A stretch of 64,000 nt of DNA from the NCBI RefSeq assembly GCF_026151205.1, contig NC_087081.1, forward strand, positions 5,513,246 through 5,577,245. Direction: 5' to 3'. This DNA comes from Bolinopsis microptera. Lineage: Eukaryota > Ctenophora > Tentaculata > Lobata > Bolinopsidae. This document shows positions 46,001 through 56,650 of the stretch, piece by piece. Made by a program: the position numbers and the translations under genes. Each line of letters starts with the position of its first letter. Within the stretch, counting starts at the first letter, position 1. The notes beneath the pieces were generated by a model. It searched no databases, was not told the DNA's origin, and was given only the letters and a program-made list of their open reading frames with translations.

Positions 46001-48266
46001 ATATCAGACATTTAAACTGCCGCGATCTGAGTAGCTCTTCTAACAAAATGTTTAATATGTTTCAAATAATACAATAATTTAATGGCTAACTAATAATCTA
46101 AATTTAAGCCGATTGATCTGCATATCATCGATATCTCGGGAATTACGACCAGCTGGCCCTGTTTTATAATAGTATGTTACCATTAGCGCCAAATTTAATT
46201 GGATATCATATTCAAATGTATATTCATTGATTGATTGTGTGATAACATTGGCAATAACATTGGTGATAAATGATAAAATTGTGTTTTCTAACCTGGTAAG
46301 GATCATAATGATCGTTTATCATGCACTCTACTGTGAAGTGGTTCAACTTTACTCCACATTTCATAACTCTTAGTCCCGTGTATAGCACCTGAAAAACAGC
46401 GTTATTATAACTAATTACAACACTACAAATCTATTACATTTATTAAGGACAACGTGATCGAAAAAAAGCCAGTCCAAACCCTGGCTCCATAACATGAAGG
46501 CTTCGTTTTAATTTGTATTGAAAAGCACTCATATAAGTTTTAATACTTTCAAACTACTATATATTAAATACATCCTGTATAATGTATAATTAGATAATAT
46601 TAAAGTTACTATTTATAACGTTTTGCTGTTATCTTCAGATTTGCTGTCACGACAGTATCGAAAGTATGCATTTTAAGGAAAATATTCCTTTAAAATCATA
46701 AAGCTCTAACTTTCTAGATGGATATAAAGTAAATCAAACTGGTTTACATAGTCAACCAGACCGTCGACAAGTCCAACTCGAAGCGCGCGTCTTGGTATGT
46801 TACACCGTTATAAAGTTATAAATCTCGTACAACCTAGTAGTCATGGTTATACTGTTATAGTCAGGGGTGTAGGGAGCGGTGGGGGGGGAGGGGGGGGGGC
46901 AGGGGGGCCATCGCCACCCCCCCCCCCATAAAATCTGGGCAAGGGGTCAAAAAGGGCCAACTTTTTAAGTCAACATTTTTCAAAGTTTTTCTGGAAACTA
47001 CTTTTGTTCATGTTTCATGCTAGCCTGATTATTATATGAGCCGAAAATATTTTTTTCGGTTTTCGAAGTCCGCACCTACAACCTACCCCTTCGATATACG
47101 ATTTTGGACCCTAGGGTTCCCCTTTGTAATGTGATCTCTGAAGGCAGGCCTCCCCTTCGCAATACGAGCTTGGAAGCGAGAGCTCTGCCTTCAGAGGTAC
47201 GTATCGAGAATGACTCAGACCGAAAATTTTCTAAGTCAATTTACGCCCATGGTTATTGTCAACCTAATAGTAATAAAGTAATAACCTATTCTGGCGAACA
47301 AACAATAACCTACTCTATCGAATAAAAAGCTCACCTTTGTAAAGACGATGAGAAAGAGAGCAATGATGATGTTCCTGTTGTTAACATAACGTTTAACAAC
47401 AAAAGTAGCCCTTAAGACGATAGCTTTAGTGAAGGCGAGAAGCAGGGCTATGGACAGGGTTATTGCTGGTAACGATTCCATTAGGGAGAAGAACGAACAC
47501 CACGTCTGTTGGGAGGGTTTTGTGTTACATTCATGATTAATTTTTTAGTTTTTGCTCATGTTTAAATGTTTAAAAAGCTTCATTTCTCTATTTCAAATCT
47601 TCAATCATGACTCTTAGTCTTATGAGACTTTACTTATCAGAAGCTGAAATATCAACAAAACTTTGCACCCCCGGCCGTGGGATCCGTCAGGCTAGTTTAA
47701 AGGGGGTAAAAATTCTGATGGTCGTGCTTGTCAGCATGACTGTCATTAACTGACTAATGAATAAATTACCGATTAACTATGAATTGATTAATCAATTAAA
47801 CAACAATATGTACACAACAAGTTAGGGTTAATTACCTCTAAACCAGCGCTTTCTTCATAGTAAAAGTAGACAAAGTAGAACTCAAATCCAGTACAACCTC
47901 TTATCAGATCAAAACCGGTGAGACAAAAGAACAGGTAGTTTGTTGCTTTGAAGGAGCCACCTTGTCGTTTCAAGTTGTACAGGAAGTGGAGGGCAACACA
48001 GTTTGCTGAGGATTGAGAAATTTTAATGGATGAAGGGGAAAGCACCCTAGCTTTTTCGGCAGAAAACTATCTTAAACTCTTATATTTGTAATAAATTGAA
48101 GATTACGGGCTATAATCGTAAAAACATATGTTGAGTCTGTCATGGGAACAATCTTACCGAGAATGGCAACAATGCATATTCCACAATTTATCCAAGCTAG
48201 AATCTTGAGAATAACATCTTCTGTTGTTTCCATCATGTGGAGCAGCGGGATGTTACTTGCGTTCAT
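43037..48266 (-). CDS. rhodopsin-like (class A) GPCR, 6 exons
   Basis: Exons on the minus strand: 48266-48158, 48005-47836, 47505-47335, 46388-46293, 43945-43813, 43377-43037. All junctions are GT-AG and phases agree (1,0,0,0,1). The joined product is 339 residues. TM1 is near 20-45 with ILANCVALHFLYN (Asn38 as the conserved TM1 Asn). TM2 is NYLFFCLTGFDLIRG with Asp69. The TM3 start is ETWCSFFS with Cys96, and ECL2 has Cys161 or Cys172 for the usual disulphide. TM5 is LILILLILATVLIVV, and TM7 is LLNLNSAVNPFLYILYN with NPxxY at 291-295. Unusual: the TM3 E/DRY motif is replaced (AFTKAIVLR) and TM6 lacks CWxP. The N-terminus is short with one Asn site (NAS). It is a plasma-membrane receptor; the ligand is unknown, and a lineage-specific or chemosensory-like receptor is likely. 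A tRNA-Leu gene sits in intron 4. Confidence 0.88.
44219..44301 (+). tRNA. tRNA-Leu (anticodon CAA)
   Basis: The acceptor stem GTCAGGA pairs with TTCTGAC, with discriminator A at 44301. The D arm is GGCCGAGTGGTTAAGGC (A box), the anticodon arm is CCAGA-TTCAAAC-TCTGG with anticodon CAA, the long variable arm is typical of type II tRNAs (Leu/Ser), and the T arm is GTGGG-TTCAAAT-CCCAC (B box). A T-run terminator (CTTTTACTTTTT) follows at 44303. There is no intron, although animal tRNA-Leu(CAA) genes often have one. It lies inside intron 4 of the GPCR gene on the opposite strand. Confidence 0.96.
44408..45062. repeat. inverted repeat with terminal G/C homopolymers
   Basis: Left: a G run (44408-44452, with a central CCC) followed by CAAAAGTCAGTACCCATACG. 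Right: AACGTATGGGTACTGACTTT then TG and a C run of about 25 (45037-45061). Thus G-run plus 22 bp is present in inverted form around about 540 bp. Outside both ends lie relatives of a CCGATTTACCGC repeat (44370, 45091), which also occurs at 53029-53215. Probably a MITE-like element with TIRs of the CCCCGATTTACCGCGG type, inside GPCR intron 4. Confidence 0.6.
45583..45665. mobile_element. family-A MITE fragment
   Basis: TACCTTATCAGACGTTATTT then GACCGGACTTTGCGTGAACGG and AACGTTAAAATGAACG match the family-A elements at 621-776 and 24342. Only one end is clear. It lies in GPCR intron 4. Confidence 0.6.
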
Positions 48267-49713
48267 TTTGCAGCTAGGTATCTAGGTTTCAGAAATTTCA
48301 ATACTTAAAAGCTCAAAGAAATGTGATGCTTGATTTTTTTCAACGCCATAACATAAGTTGAAAAACCATTTCTAAAACTGAAAACAAAAATATGCAATCA
48401 TTTTTTGGTCCTTGAGAAACTTTTAATGTACAGGCAACATAATATTTTGTGCAGTTAGGATTAACTTCATAGCGAAATATTCATGGTGTTAACCATGCCT
48501 GTCAAAAAGATGTAAATTTTATGGCAGGAGCCATGAAAGCTGCATCCCGTCCAAATTCTGTTGGCAGAAGGATAGCATTAGCAATGGTGTTCAGTTTGCC
48601 GTAGCCGAAAATCTTGTGGCGATTTTTTCGTGCAAATGCCAATGGTGATGGCCTGAAGGCAATTCGGTAACAAATGAGATTTTTTTGCCTGATCCAGAGG
48701 ATGTCACCATTTTACCTTCACACAGACATCGAACGCTGTAATAAGATGGCCATTGACCATCAGACCTCGTTTTTAAATGAGACTTTAAATGCAAATTTAA
48801 AACACAAAACAACAGGATCCTAAAAATATAATAGTATAAAGCTCACAATTAAGTGGTCCTTTCTAAAAAAGCTATAGTTAACGGCCATTTACCGTTCCGA
48901 CGGCATAACACAGATACCAGAGAAATATCTTCGAAAGTTTAAAAATATGAATAATTGGTTAAGAAATTTGAATGTGCAGGTAGAATTGCTTTGTGCAGGC
49001 AACAAGGTTACCAGGTTAACTTTTGTATACACATGTAATTGTATCATTGTCAACATTTGCCCATCAATAAAACAGTCAATTAACTGATAACGTACTAATT
49101 ATTAATTAATTTGAAATAAAACCAGTTTTTTTGCCTCTGTTGACAATTTTGATTTACAATGTCGACAAGTGAATAACGACAAATAATGAATGCAGCATAT
49201 ATTATAGCTCCACAACTGAATTTAATTTTTTCTGCGTAGCTCCAATTAATCTCCAAGTTGAAGTCCATCATGATGTGAAAATAATTTTAATTCTTAATAC
49301 CACCATATTAACAACTGTACGCGGTGGCCTGGGAATTAAATTAACTTCTGAAAATCAAAAAGTTTCAGAACCTATACATATTGAATCATTTAACTTTCTT
49401 ACATGGCTCTATAGTTTACACTTTTATACATGCAGTCACTAGTCAGTGGCGAAACGACCGCCCGACACGCCGGCTATACCCCTGCTAATGCTATGCGGAA
49501 GTGGGATGGGGGGTGCAGCTGCGGCCTCTTAGGTACGTTTCGCCACTGCATATTATCCACTGTTACCAACACGGGGTCTATGATAAGTTTGAGTATAAAA
49601 GTATAAAAACCGATTATTGGAAAATAACTGTTTGCTTAACTTCAGTTCTTAGGTTGCCATTTTTAGATACATTCCTTGACTATGCCATAGGTCAAAGAAA
49701 TAATAGGCTTATC
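48267..49713. other. non-coding interval upstream of the GPCR
   Basis: Frames are short and carry no motif or convincing splice context. The GPCR promoter should lie here, but no clear element is visible. Confidence 0.4.
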
Positions 49714-50259
49714 ATGTTGCAAAATCATTCGGGGACAGAATTTTCCTGTCCCAAACAGTACAGGAAGCGCTACTTGGAAACTCCATCGGAAGGTTCACTG
49801 CCGTCAGAGGAAGTTGACAGCAACTTGCCGTTACCTTAGCTGATGGGCCAAAGACCAAAGTACGTTGTTATTTCTAGCAAGACAAGCAAAAGCAACACAG
49901 ACCTCACAAAACTGTTGTCAGCGGTAAATATCGCAAAAGCCCAGCCTAGGCGCACCACTAGGACAAAATACAAGGAAGAAGCTGGCTATCGACCTGTCAT
50001 GAACACGCAGGTTATCCAAGACCCTAAAGATATAATTATATTTTTCGAAAATGACTTGTTCATGTTTAAAAATGCTGACGGCACAAACAGTGTCCTGATA
50101 ATCGTGGAAAATATTTCACAGAACGATTTTATTCTCCATAAGGCTGTCGTTGGCAAACTCGTCCAAGAGTGCCACGACCATGCTGACTGCTTTCAGTTAA
50201 TAGATTTAGAAGAAAAGTGTGTCAGTGTTGAAGAAGATGCGCTTATATCTTATAACTGA
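49714..50259 (+). pseudogene. unidentified ORF interrupted by one amber codon
   Basis: A single reading frame runs from an ATG at 49714 (MLQNHSGTEFSCPKQYRKRY) through ETPSEGSLPSEEVDSN to a TAG at 49837. It then continues in the same frame from 49840 (LMGQRPKYVVISSKTSKSNT) to TGA at 50257-50259, for 181 codons including the TAG. The second half is open for 138 codons and looks globular: DPKDIIIFFENDLFMFKNAD, then VLIIVENISQNDFILHKAVV, ending in an acidic tail. No family is recognised. Alternatives are a shorter intact gene starting at ATG 49843, an intron with acceptor at CCTTAG/CTGATG, or a nonsense mutation (CAG to TAG). Confidence 0.4.
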
Positions 50260-50370
50260 TCGAACAAGCTTGGCCAGGTAATGGGTTGTCTACGTTATTC
50301 TGTTAATAGATGTTACAGGGTATCAGGCTCATTTATGCATGATTTTTACAACCTTGTCAATGTGTAATGG

Positions 50371-50417
50371 TATAACACTGGTATAATACTGGTATAATAC
50401 TGGTATAATACTGGTAC
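50371..50417. repeat. 11-bp tandem repeat (ACTGGTATAAT)
   Basis: Four copies of ACTGGTATAAT. Short array in otherwise featureless sequence between 50260 and 50738. Confidence 0.85.
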
Positions 50418-50738
50418 AATGTTTAAGTTATATTATTAATTAGGTTTTTTTTGCAGTTTGCAGGTAAATCTTCGTAATATTTTAAATTCAGTTCTCAAAA
50501 TCCTAAAATACAATTGTTTTACTTTTTCTAACTTAAAGTTAAGAGGTGTATTGATTTGAAATGAAATTAAAAGATTGCCATAGTTGTCGGAACTTTGTGC
50601 ATCATTACGCCACAGGAGGTTCAATATTATTGCATGGCCAGTCAATTGGTGGGACTTTTCAATACTTTTCAATACAAATGTAGATTTAGAAGTACGTATG
50701 ACACCGTAGAATTGAAAAGTAGGAGTACTAGCGGTTAG

Positions 50739-51029
50739 GCGACAATTGTTATTGACATCCCGACAATTGACCCCCCGAGTATTGACCCCCCGACAATCGA
50801 CCCCCTGGCAATTGACCCTCCGACAATTAAACCCCCGACAATTGACCCAAAAAATATATTTATTATAGTTATACTAACCCTAACAGTAACCCTAACCCTA
50901 ACCCTAACCCTAACCCTGACCCTAACCCTGAATTGACCCCAGTGTAATTACATGGGGGGTCAATTGTCGGGGTCAATTGCATCGGGGGCCGGGGGTCATT
51001 TGTCGGGGGGGGGGGGGGTCAATTGTCGC
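50739..51029. mobile_element. inverted-repeat element enclosing telomere-like repeats
   Basis: Outer ends are GCGACAATTG (50739) and CAATTGTCGC (to 51029). Inward on each side are repeated GACAATTGACCCCC motifs (at least six on the left; the inverse GGGGGTCAATTGTCGG three or more times on the right). In the middle lies the telomeric block at 50875-50931. It could be a palindromic element built on the GGGGTCAATTGTCGG motif; no ORF. Confidence 0.6.
50875..50931 (-). repeat. interstitial telomeric repeat (TTAGGG)n
   Basis: CCCTAA is repeated about eight times with two imperfect units (CCCTAACAGTAA, CCCTGA). This is the standard metazoan telomere motif, here internal and bounded by inverted GACAATTGACCCC repeats. 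Confidence 0.9.
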
Positions 51030-51223
51030 GGTACCATACTATATACCGTACTATACCTCTAATTTGGAGATTCAGTACCAATCAGTGCAGTGGTTGTCAG
51101 CTTTTTATTAACTCCGGCCAATTTCTTGACTGTGCTAATCAACTCGGTTTTATTGACTTTTAGTTTTGGTGCCAAATAGGCAAAATTCCAAATAACTTAA
51201 GAACTTAAAAGAAAGATAAAAGA

Positions 51224-51490
51224 AAACCTGCCGATTTATAACTTTAACACTGCCATAATAGTATAATCTATTTGGCATGGATTGATAATTTTATAACAAA
51301 TCTTGCCAAGTTAATGGAAAACCTGCCGATTTAACTTTATAACTGCCGTAATCTATCCGGCAAGGATTGATAATTTTATAACAAATTCTGCCAAGTTAAT
51401 GGAAAACCTGCCGATTTAACTTTATCACTGCCGTAATCTATCCGGCGAGGATTGATAATTTTATAACAGATCCTGCCAAGTTAATAGAAA
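51224..51490 (+). repeat. 85-bp tandem repeat, 3 copies
   Basis: Units begin GAAAACCTGCCGATTT and contain TGCCGTAATCTATCCGGCAA then GATTGATAATTTTATAACA. The first unit is slightly longer and diverged. The motif AAACCTGCC also occurs downstream to 51725. From 51730 to 53020 no gene is supported, although 51760-51850 (a short frame ATG GCC GTT AAA ... ending SESDR) and the GC-rich patch 52040-52220 differ in composition. Confidence 0.85.
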
Positions 51491-53024
51491 ACCTGCCAAA
51501 TAACAAATACCTGCGCTGTTGATGCAGGATCACTAGTTAATGAGGCAGGTTTTGCAATAAAAAATTAAGAGAAAACCTGCGCCTGCGGATTTTAATTAGT
51601 GTAATATACTGCTGATCTGCACTGAGTAAATTAGATTACTAGGCAGGAGTGGTAATTTGGCAGTCTTCGCTATTAAGCTATTAACTGGGCAGGTTTTAGG
51701 TTAAATTCGCAGTGGCAATGGCTGGAAGGGGCCTAACTTTAAAAAAATCAGAGATATGACGCGGACGTGATCGAGATTACAATGGCCGTTAAATTTAATT
51801 TAGATCCCACGTCCACCCGGCAGCCCGCGCCCCCGACCCACTCCTCTGAGTCTGACCGCTAGCTACTAAAAGTAAATATTATAGTACGCTTTTCCGAATA
51901 TCCTCTACATATAATACCCCTTAAATGAACAATTCAAATGCAACATTAAATCGTGGCTACGATCTTTAAAATTCTATGAAAGTGAAACTTGAATTAAAAG
52001 TTGTAAACATTTGTCTACAAACTAAACGGTACGCGACCTTAAAATTAAACGGTGCGACCCATATATGTTGCATGTGGACAACGGACACGCGTTTTGTAGC
52101 GTGATGTGTTACTGGGCCGCGCCGCGCACGTGATTATGCTTATGCTTCTCGCAACCACAGTAGTTAAATCGGCGAGATGCGCTATATACTGGGCCTCGCC
52201 GAGCTGCGAAGAATCATGACATCGATTCGTCAATTAAACACGCGTTGTGGGACTGTAAATAACTCACTAGGTAACCTCTGGCTGGTAAATATGCGTTTAA
52301 ACTTGCAGTTGTGTCATGTTTGTACTTGTAGTACTATAAGTAAAATAACGTAAAAGATGGTTATATTGAGAGAGAGTACGTGTAATATTATTATTATATT
52401 GAAAATTAATTGCTAAAAAAGTCACGGGATGTTAAAAATAATCCGTGTGTATTATCATTGAAACCTCTCAGCAGAATACAGTCATACACCGTATTAAATC
52501 TGTGATTGGTCGCACAACGACCGCTCAACAATATTGTGTTCAAATTAAAGTGGTGAATTTTGTGTATTTCTTGACCGTATATTCTGCACTCCATCATTAC
52601 AAGAGATTGATTTCAGTGAATACTTTCACGTGAGTCGTGACTTAGCAGCAAGATTAAAAATGTACGAGCATATCAAAATGCACCATCTCCACGTACAAAA
52701 ACAGAACTGTGCTCATGTTTCAGAACCCTCATTTCCAGGCAGAGTTCGCTATAAATTTATATCACGTAATATTTGAACTGCATTTCGTTTAGTTTTACAA
52801 ATGATCTGCTCGCTCTAATCCACAGATCAGACAGTTTCGTTTCGGGAATATAAACATTGAAATGTTGATTAAATTACAAAATACAATACGTTTCATGCTG
52901 TCGAAAATTATTTGCTCTTTCCAAAATGTTATAAATTTCCAACTATATAATATGCAAAAACGTACTGATTGAACAGTAAATTTGACAAGAAAACAGAAAA
53001 ATACCCCATGCAGTAATACTAATA

Positions 53025-53222
53025 CCCCGATTTACCGCGGAGTTTGGAAGAAAGGATAAAGCCGCAGCGCGGTATTCCATATTCGGTAAATCGGGGTTTG
53101 CGGTAAATCAGGGTTTTGAATTTAATTGTTTACATTATGTATGTTAATTGTTAAGCCCTATTTGGAGGAAGGAAATGGCCGCGGTAAATCGGGGTTTGCG
53201 GTAAATCGGGGTTTTATTGTAC
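53025..53222. mobile_element. possible pogo/Tigger-like MITE
   Basis: Repeated CCCCGATTTACCGCGG and inverse copies (CGGTAAATCGGGGTTTGCGG) occur at 53028, 53088, 53100, 53183 and 53200, ending GGGGTTTTATTGTACA. The arrangement resembles the sub-terminal repeats of pogo/Tigger-type elements whose ends start TACAGT or TACAAT. Relatives flank the inverted repeat at 44.4-45.1 kb. Superfamily assignment is a guess. Confidence 0.4.
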
Positions 53223-53959
53223 AACGATTCCCTTTCAAGAGGATATTGATCTAAATGATTCACAAAGTACTACCTTACTGCCTTATGATTTAGTAGGCTG
53301 CACATATGAACAAGATCCCCCAATATGAATCATTCTGATTCACTTAATAAATTTTGTTGACAGATGACATGGCGAGATTTTGCTGGTCGCTGCATATTCC
53401 TGACTTATTATCCATGTACTGGCCTGTCAAAAAAGGTAATCCATCGTACGCGTAATATAGTAATTCTGGTTGGATTTGGATCCTTTTAAGGCGACACTTC
53501 AAAAGTATAAATACTTAAAATCTATCAAATATGAATGGCTTGATTTTTCCTTCAAGTATGACGAAGTGTAAAATATTCCTTCTGATTTCTTTCATCAAAT
53601 AATGAAATCATCAAACGGTTGTGTTGGTGTGTGAAACCCCTGTCAATAATGATAACCTGGTTGGTTTTAACCGACAAAAATGCATTAAATGAAAAAATAC
53701 TGTTTCATTTCGAAACCGTTAAAATTTAAGCTACAAATCTTGAAATATTTTGCCAGATATTTGAACAGCGAACAGGTTGAACAGCCCTACTCAGCGATTC
53801 AATACAATTTAACATGCAGAGCAATTTACCTGGGGACCTCAGGCTATCATGTTCATAAACATATAGAATAGAGATTCGGCGGAATGACAGGCTGAGCGCG
53901 GCCCAGTAAGGAACAATACGAATTTCCTTGGACTTAAGCCGTTGACAACATAGCCCCAG

Positions 53960-54300
53960 AAGTCTTCGATGCGACCTTGATCAAATTGTCTTAGACTTCT
54001 GTAACAATGCTCTATTGAAAGGCGAGAAACCAGACCAATGGTCAATTGCGAACTTCATACCAATTCCAAAAAAGGGCGACCTTAGCGAACCAATGAACTA
54101 TCGGGGAATAATTGCTTGTCATCCTAGATCTAAGTTGCCAAACAACAAATGGCCCTGAACCGGTTGAAACCATAGATCGAGACAATTCTGTACAGAAACC
54201 AGAACGGATTCAGACCAGGAAATTCAACAGCCCAGCAGATATTGGTAGTGAGGCGTCTAATAGTAATAAAGTGTGTCAAGAGTCGGAAACTGCCAGCTGT
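53960..54300 (+). pseudogene. non-LTR retrotransposon RT fragment (N-terminal fingers)
   Basis: Broken frames read KPDQWSIANFIPIPKKGDLS then EPMNYRGI, later RNQNGFRPGNSTAQQILVVR and KSRKLPAV. These are reverse-transcriptase motifs 0-2 of CR1/RTE-like elements (W-x-x-IPIPKKGD, NYRGI, QNGFR-x-x-STxxQI). Frameshifts and a small deletion separate the pieces. The reading resumes at about 55207 with the palm motifs, so about 900 bp (54301-55200) interrupts this copy; a G-run (54473-54487) lies inside that interval. Confidence 0.75.
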
Positions 54301-55206
54301 GTGTAACTATATTACAAACTGATACAGCTGAATTTCTTGCAGTCCCCCATAGCACGATCCCCTAGCCATGAAACAAATCCTCACTATAATGAACAACGTC
54401 CAACAAATAAAAACAGTACTGTTCTTCCAGGACGATGATTTAAACGATCATATAATATGACGGGTGTAGGAAGAGGGGGGGGGGGGGATAATATTAACTA
54501 ACTGACCCGTGGGTGCTACTCCAAGACACAGATGTGGATTTAGCTGTCCTTCTGCTAACTTGAAAACACTCAGTCTTCTGATCGGATCTTTCCATTTTAT
54601 GGCGAGGTCAACAAACAATAGCAAAATGAACAGCAGTGTGTTCTCTGAGTTCTCCAGATGTGGTTATAGTGAGAAGTTATGACATATTGATGATTTCCAG
54701 ATATTTTCTGCTGATTAGATTGATCATTTTCAATTTTCATGACCAGATTGAATTAGCTTGGTTTGATTTGTCACAATAGCCGTTTCTCTTATCCAATCAA
54801 TTTTAGTGTTATCATAGCAGCCCTCTTAGAACCATATACATTATATAACGCTGGTTCTTTGATTGCTGATATTATAATATTACTAGAAAACCCGTGGTCA
54901 TAGCGAGAAAGCTAATAGTATTTTTTTTAGTAAGTTTAAATCGCGTCAAAAAATATCCATATCAACCAAAGATACAGCCGATTAAAATGTTGCTTGTACT
55001 AAACACAGCGTAATATCAACAAAACCGACCAAAATGACGTTAAAACAATCATTGCACGTGCAATGAATTATAGCGGAGATGGCGAATGGTGAAAATGAGT
55101 ATGAATCGTATACTGATGCAACAATTTGTAATATATGCCATAAAGATAATGAGATTGAATATGCTCATGAGAAGTATTCTTCCACGGTACTTTTAAAAGT
55201 ACGGTT

Positions 55207-55563
55207 CATAAGGCTTTCGACAGTGTACATCGTGGGAAAATGCTCAAGATTCTAGAAGCTTGAGGCATTCCAGTCAAGATCGTATAGCTTATAAGCCTCA
55301 TGTACGAGAAGACAATGGCCAAGGTCATAACTCCAGACGGAGAAACGGAATTGTTTGAGATACTAGCAGGTCTGTTACATGGTGATACCTTAGCACCTTA
55401 CCTTTTTGCAATAGTCATCGACTACTCATGTATGAGGCAAGCCATAGGTGCAATGATACGGCGCGACTTGGACTCACTCTCGAACGTAGAAATAAGCAGA
55501 AGAGTAGGGCCCAAGATCATCACCGATGTGGACTTTGCAGATGATATAGCACTTATATCTGAG
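55207..55563 (+). pseudogene. non-LTR retrotransposon RT fragment (palm)
   Basis: Continues the fragment at 53960-54300. KAFDSVHRGKMLKILEA is followed by an in-frame TGA, then GIPVKIV and a TAG, then MYEKTMAKVITPDGETELFE, LLHGDTLAPYLFAIVIDY and finally VDFADDIALISE. FADD is the catalytic motif C (usually Y/FADD), and GDTLAPYLF is the motif B region typical of CR1/RTE-like ORF2 proteins. Two stops make it a pseudogene. The LTR retrotransposon begins immediately after ALISE at 55564, so it inserted into this copy. Confidence 0.85.
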
Positions 55564-56624
55564 TGTAAGAACCCCCGGATCTGACGTTATCCAAGACCGG
55601 ACCTTACCCAGATAGTTCGCCCCTGGACCAGCGTACATCGGTTGTCATGGTAACATCGGTTGCCATGGTTACAGAAACCCGACCCTACGGCCGCACCAGC
55701 CGAGAGCTGAAGTGTCGATAATTACCATTCAATTGGGTGATAAGATACCACGATGGTAATTGGTCTGATAACGAACCAAGCGCGGCCAGCCTCGGTAGGT
55801 TACACAGAAGTGCCGCCGAGACTGTCGGTCTCAAGCCACCGCTAGCGACCTGTGAACCACGTGTCACGTCGCATCACTTCTCTTGGATCGATCCAGAGTA
55901 CGTTACGTTTTTCCACTCGTGACTTAAGATGGAAGTATCCGGAAGGACTTCACCACCTTGATGAACTCTGCCGATTTCTCTGGACCTCACCCTCGAGCGG
56001 CTGATGATGATACGCCACTGTCGCAGTACTCCCCGGAGTAGCCACCACGTCGAACCTTGTCGGATTCTACGCCTCTAAGCTTCACCAGAGATCTAACGAC
56101 CACCGGAGTGAGTACTCCTAGAAGGCTTTAGGATTAGAACTTAAGTTAAATTATTATGACGATATTACGATTATATATATCCATTGCTTGGTATAATTAC
56201 CTTGATGTCAGAAGCTATATTCTGGCCCCCTAAATAGGCGTACCTTACTGGTGTTATTATATAAATCAGTGACAACAAGGGTCACCAGCCAGGAGCAATC
56301 CTGTGCTGCAAATTGTCATTGAAATTACGTTAAAATAACAACACTACTAATACGGAATGATGCCGTGTCTCTCGGAGGCTTTCGAGTGCCACTAAATTAG
56401 TGGAACGTTACGAACCCGAGACCCTGGTGGGACCTGAAGGAGGACATGATGCAGGTAAGTATTGACCCGCTTGCCCGGGCTATCCAGGTTTGATCATGTT
56501 TGGGAGCTATAGGAAAGCTTCTATGGAGCCTTAAAATAAACTCTCCGCCCTAGGTTGATTGACATATTATTCCAGGCCACCTTTTGTAGTTCACAGCCAG
56601 TTTAACGACGGCTGGGCTCTTACA
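55564..56624 (+). repeat. 5' LTR (1061 bp)
   Basis: Starts TGTAAGAACCCCCGG and ends GGGCTCTTACA, giving the terminal inverted TGTAAGA...TCTTACA and the canonical TG...CA ends. It repeats at 63025. Short frames inside it are duplicated in both LTRs and are not considered genes. Confidence 0.93.
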
Positions 56625-56627
56625 AAT

Positions 56628-56650
56628 TGGAGCCTGATACGGGACTCGAA
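56628..56650 (+). promoter_or_regulatory. tRNA primer-binding site
   Basis: TGGAGCCTGATACGGGACTC plus GAA lies three bases after the LTR. Its complement ends ...TCCCGTATCAGGCTCCA, i.e. the T loop/stem, acceptor strand, discriminator T and CCA of a tRNA. A 23-nt match to a tRNA-like 3' end is strong support for a tRNA-primed LTR element. I could not identify the amino acid. Confidence 0.8.

Noticed and set aside
55685-55922. 60- and 61-codon frames found twice (also at 63146-63383)
   Set aside because: They lie in the two LTRs, overlap on opposite strands and show no motif; identity between copies reflects LTR identity.
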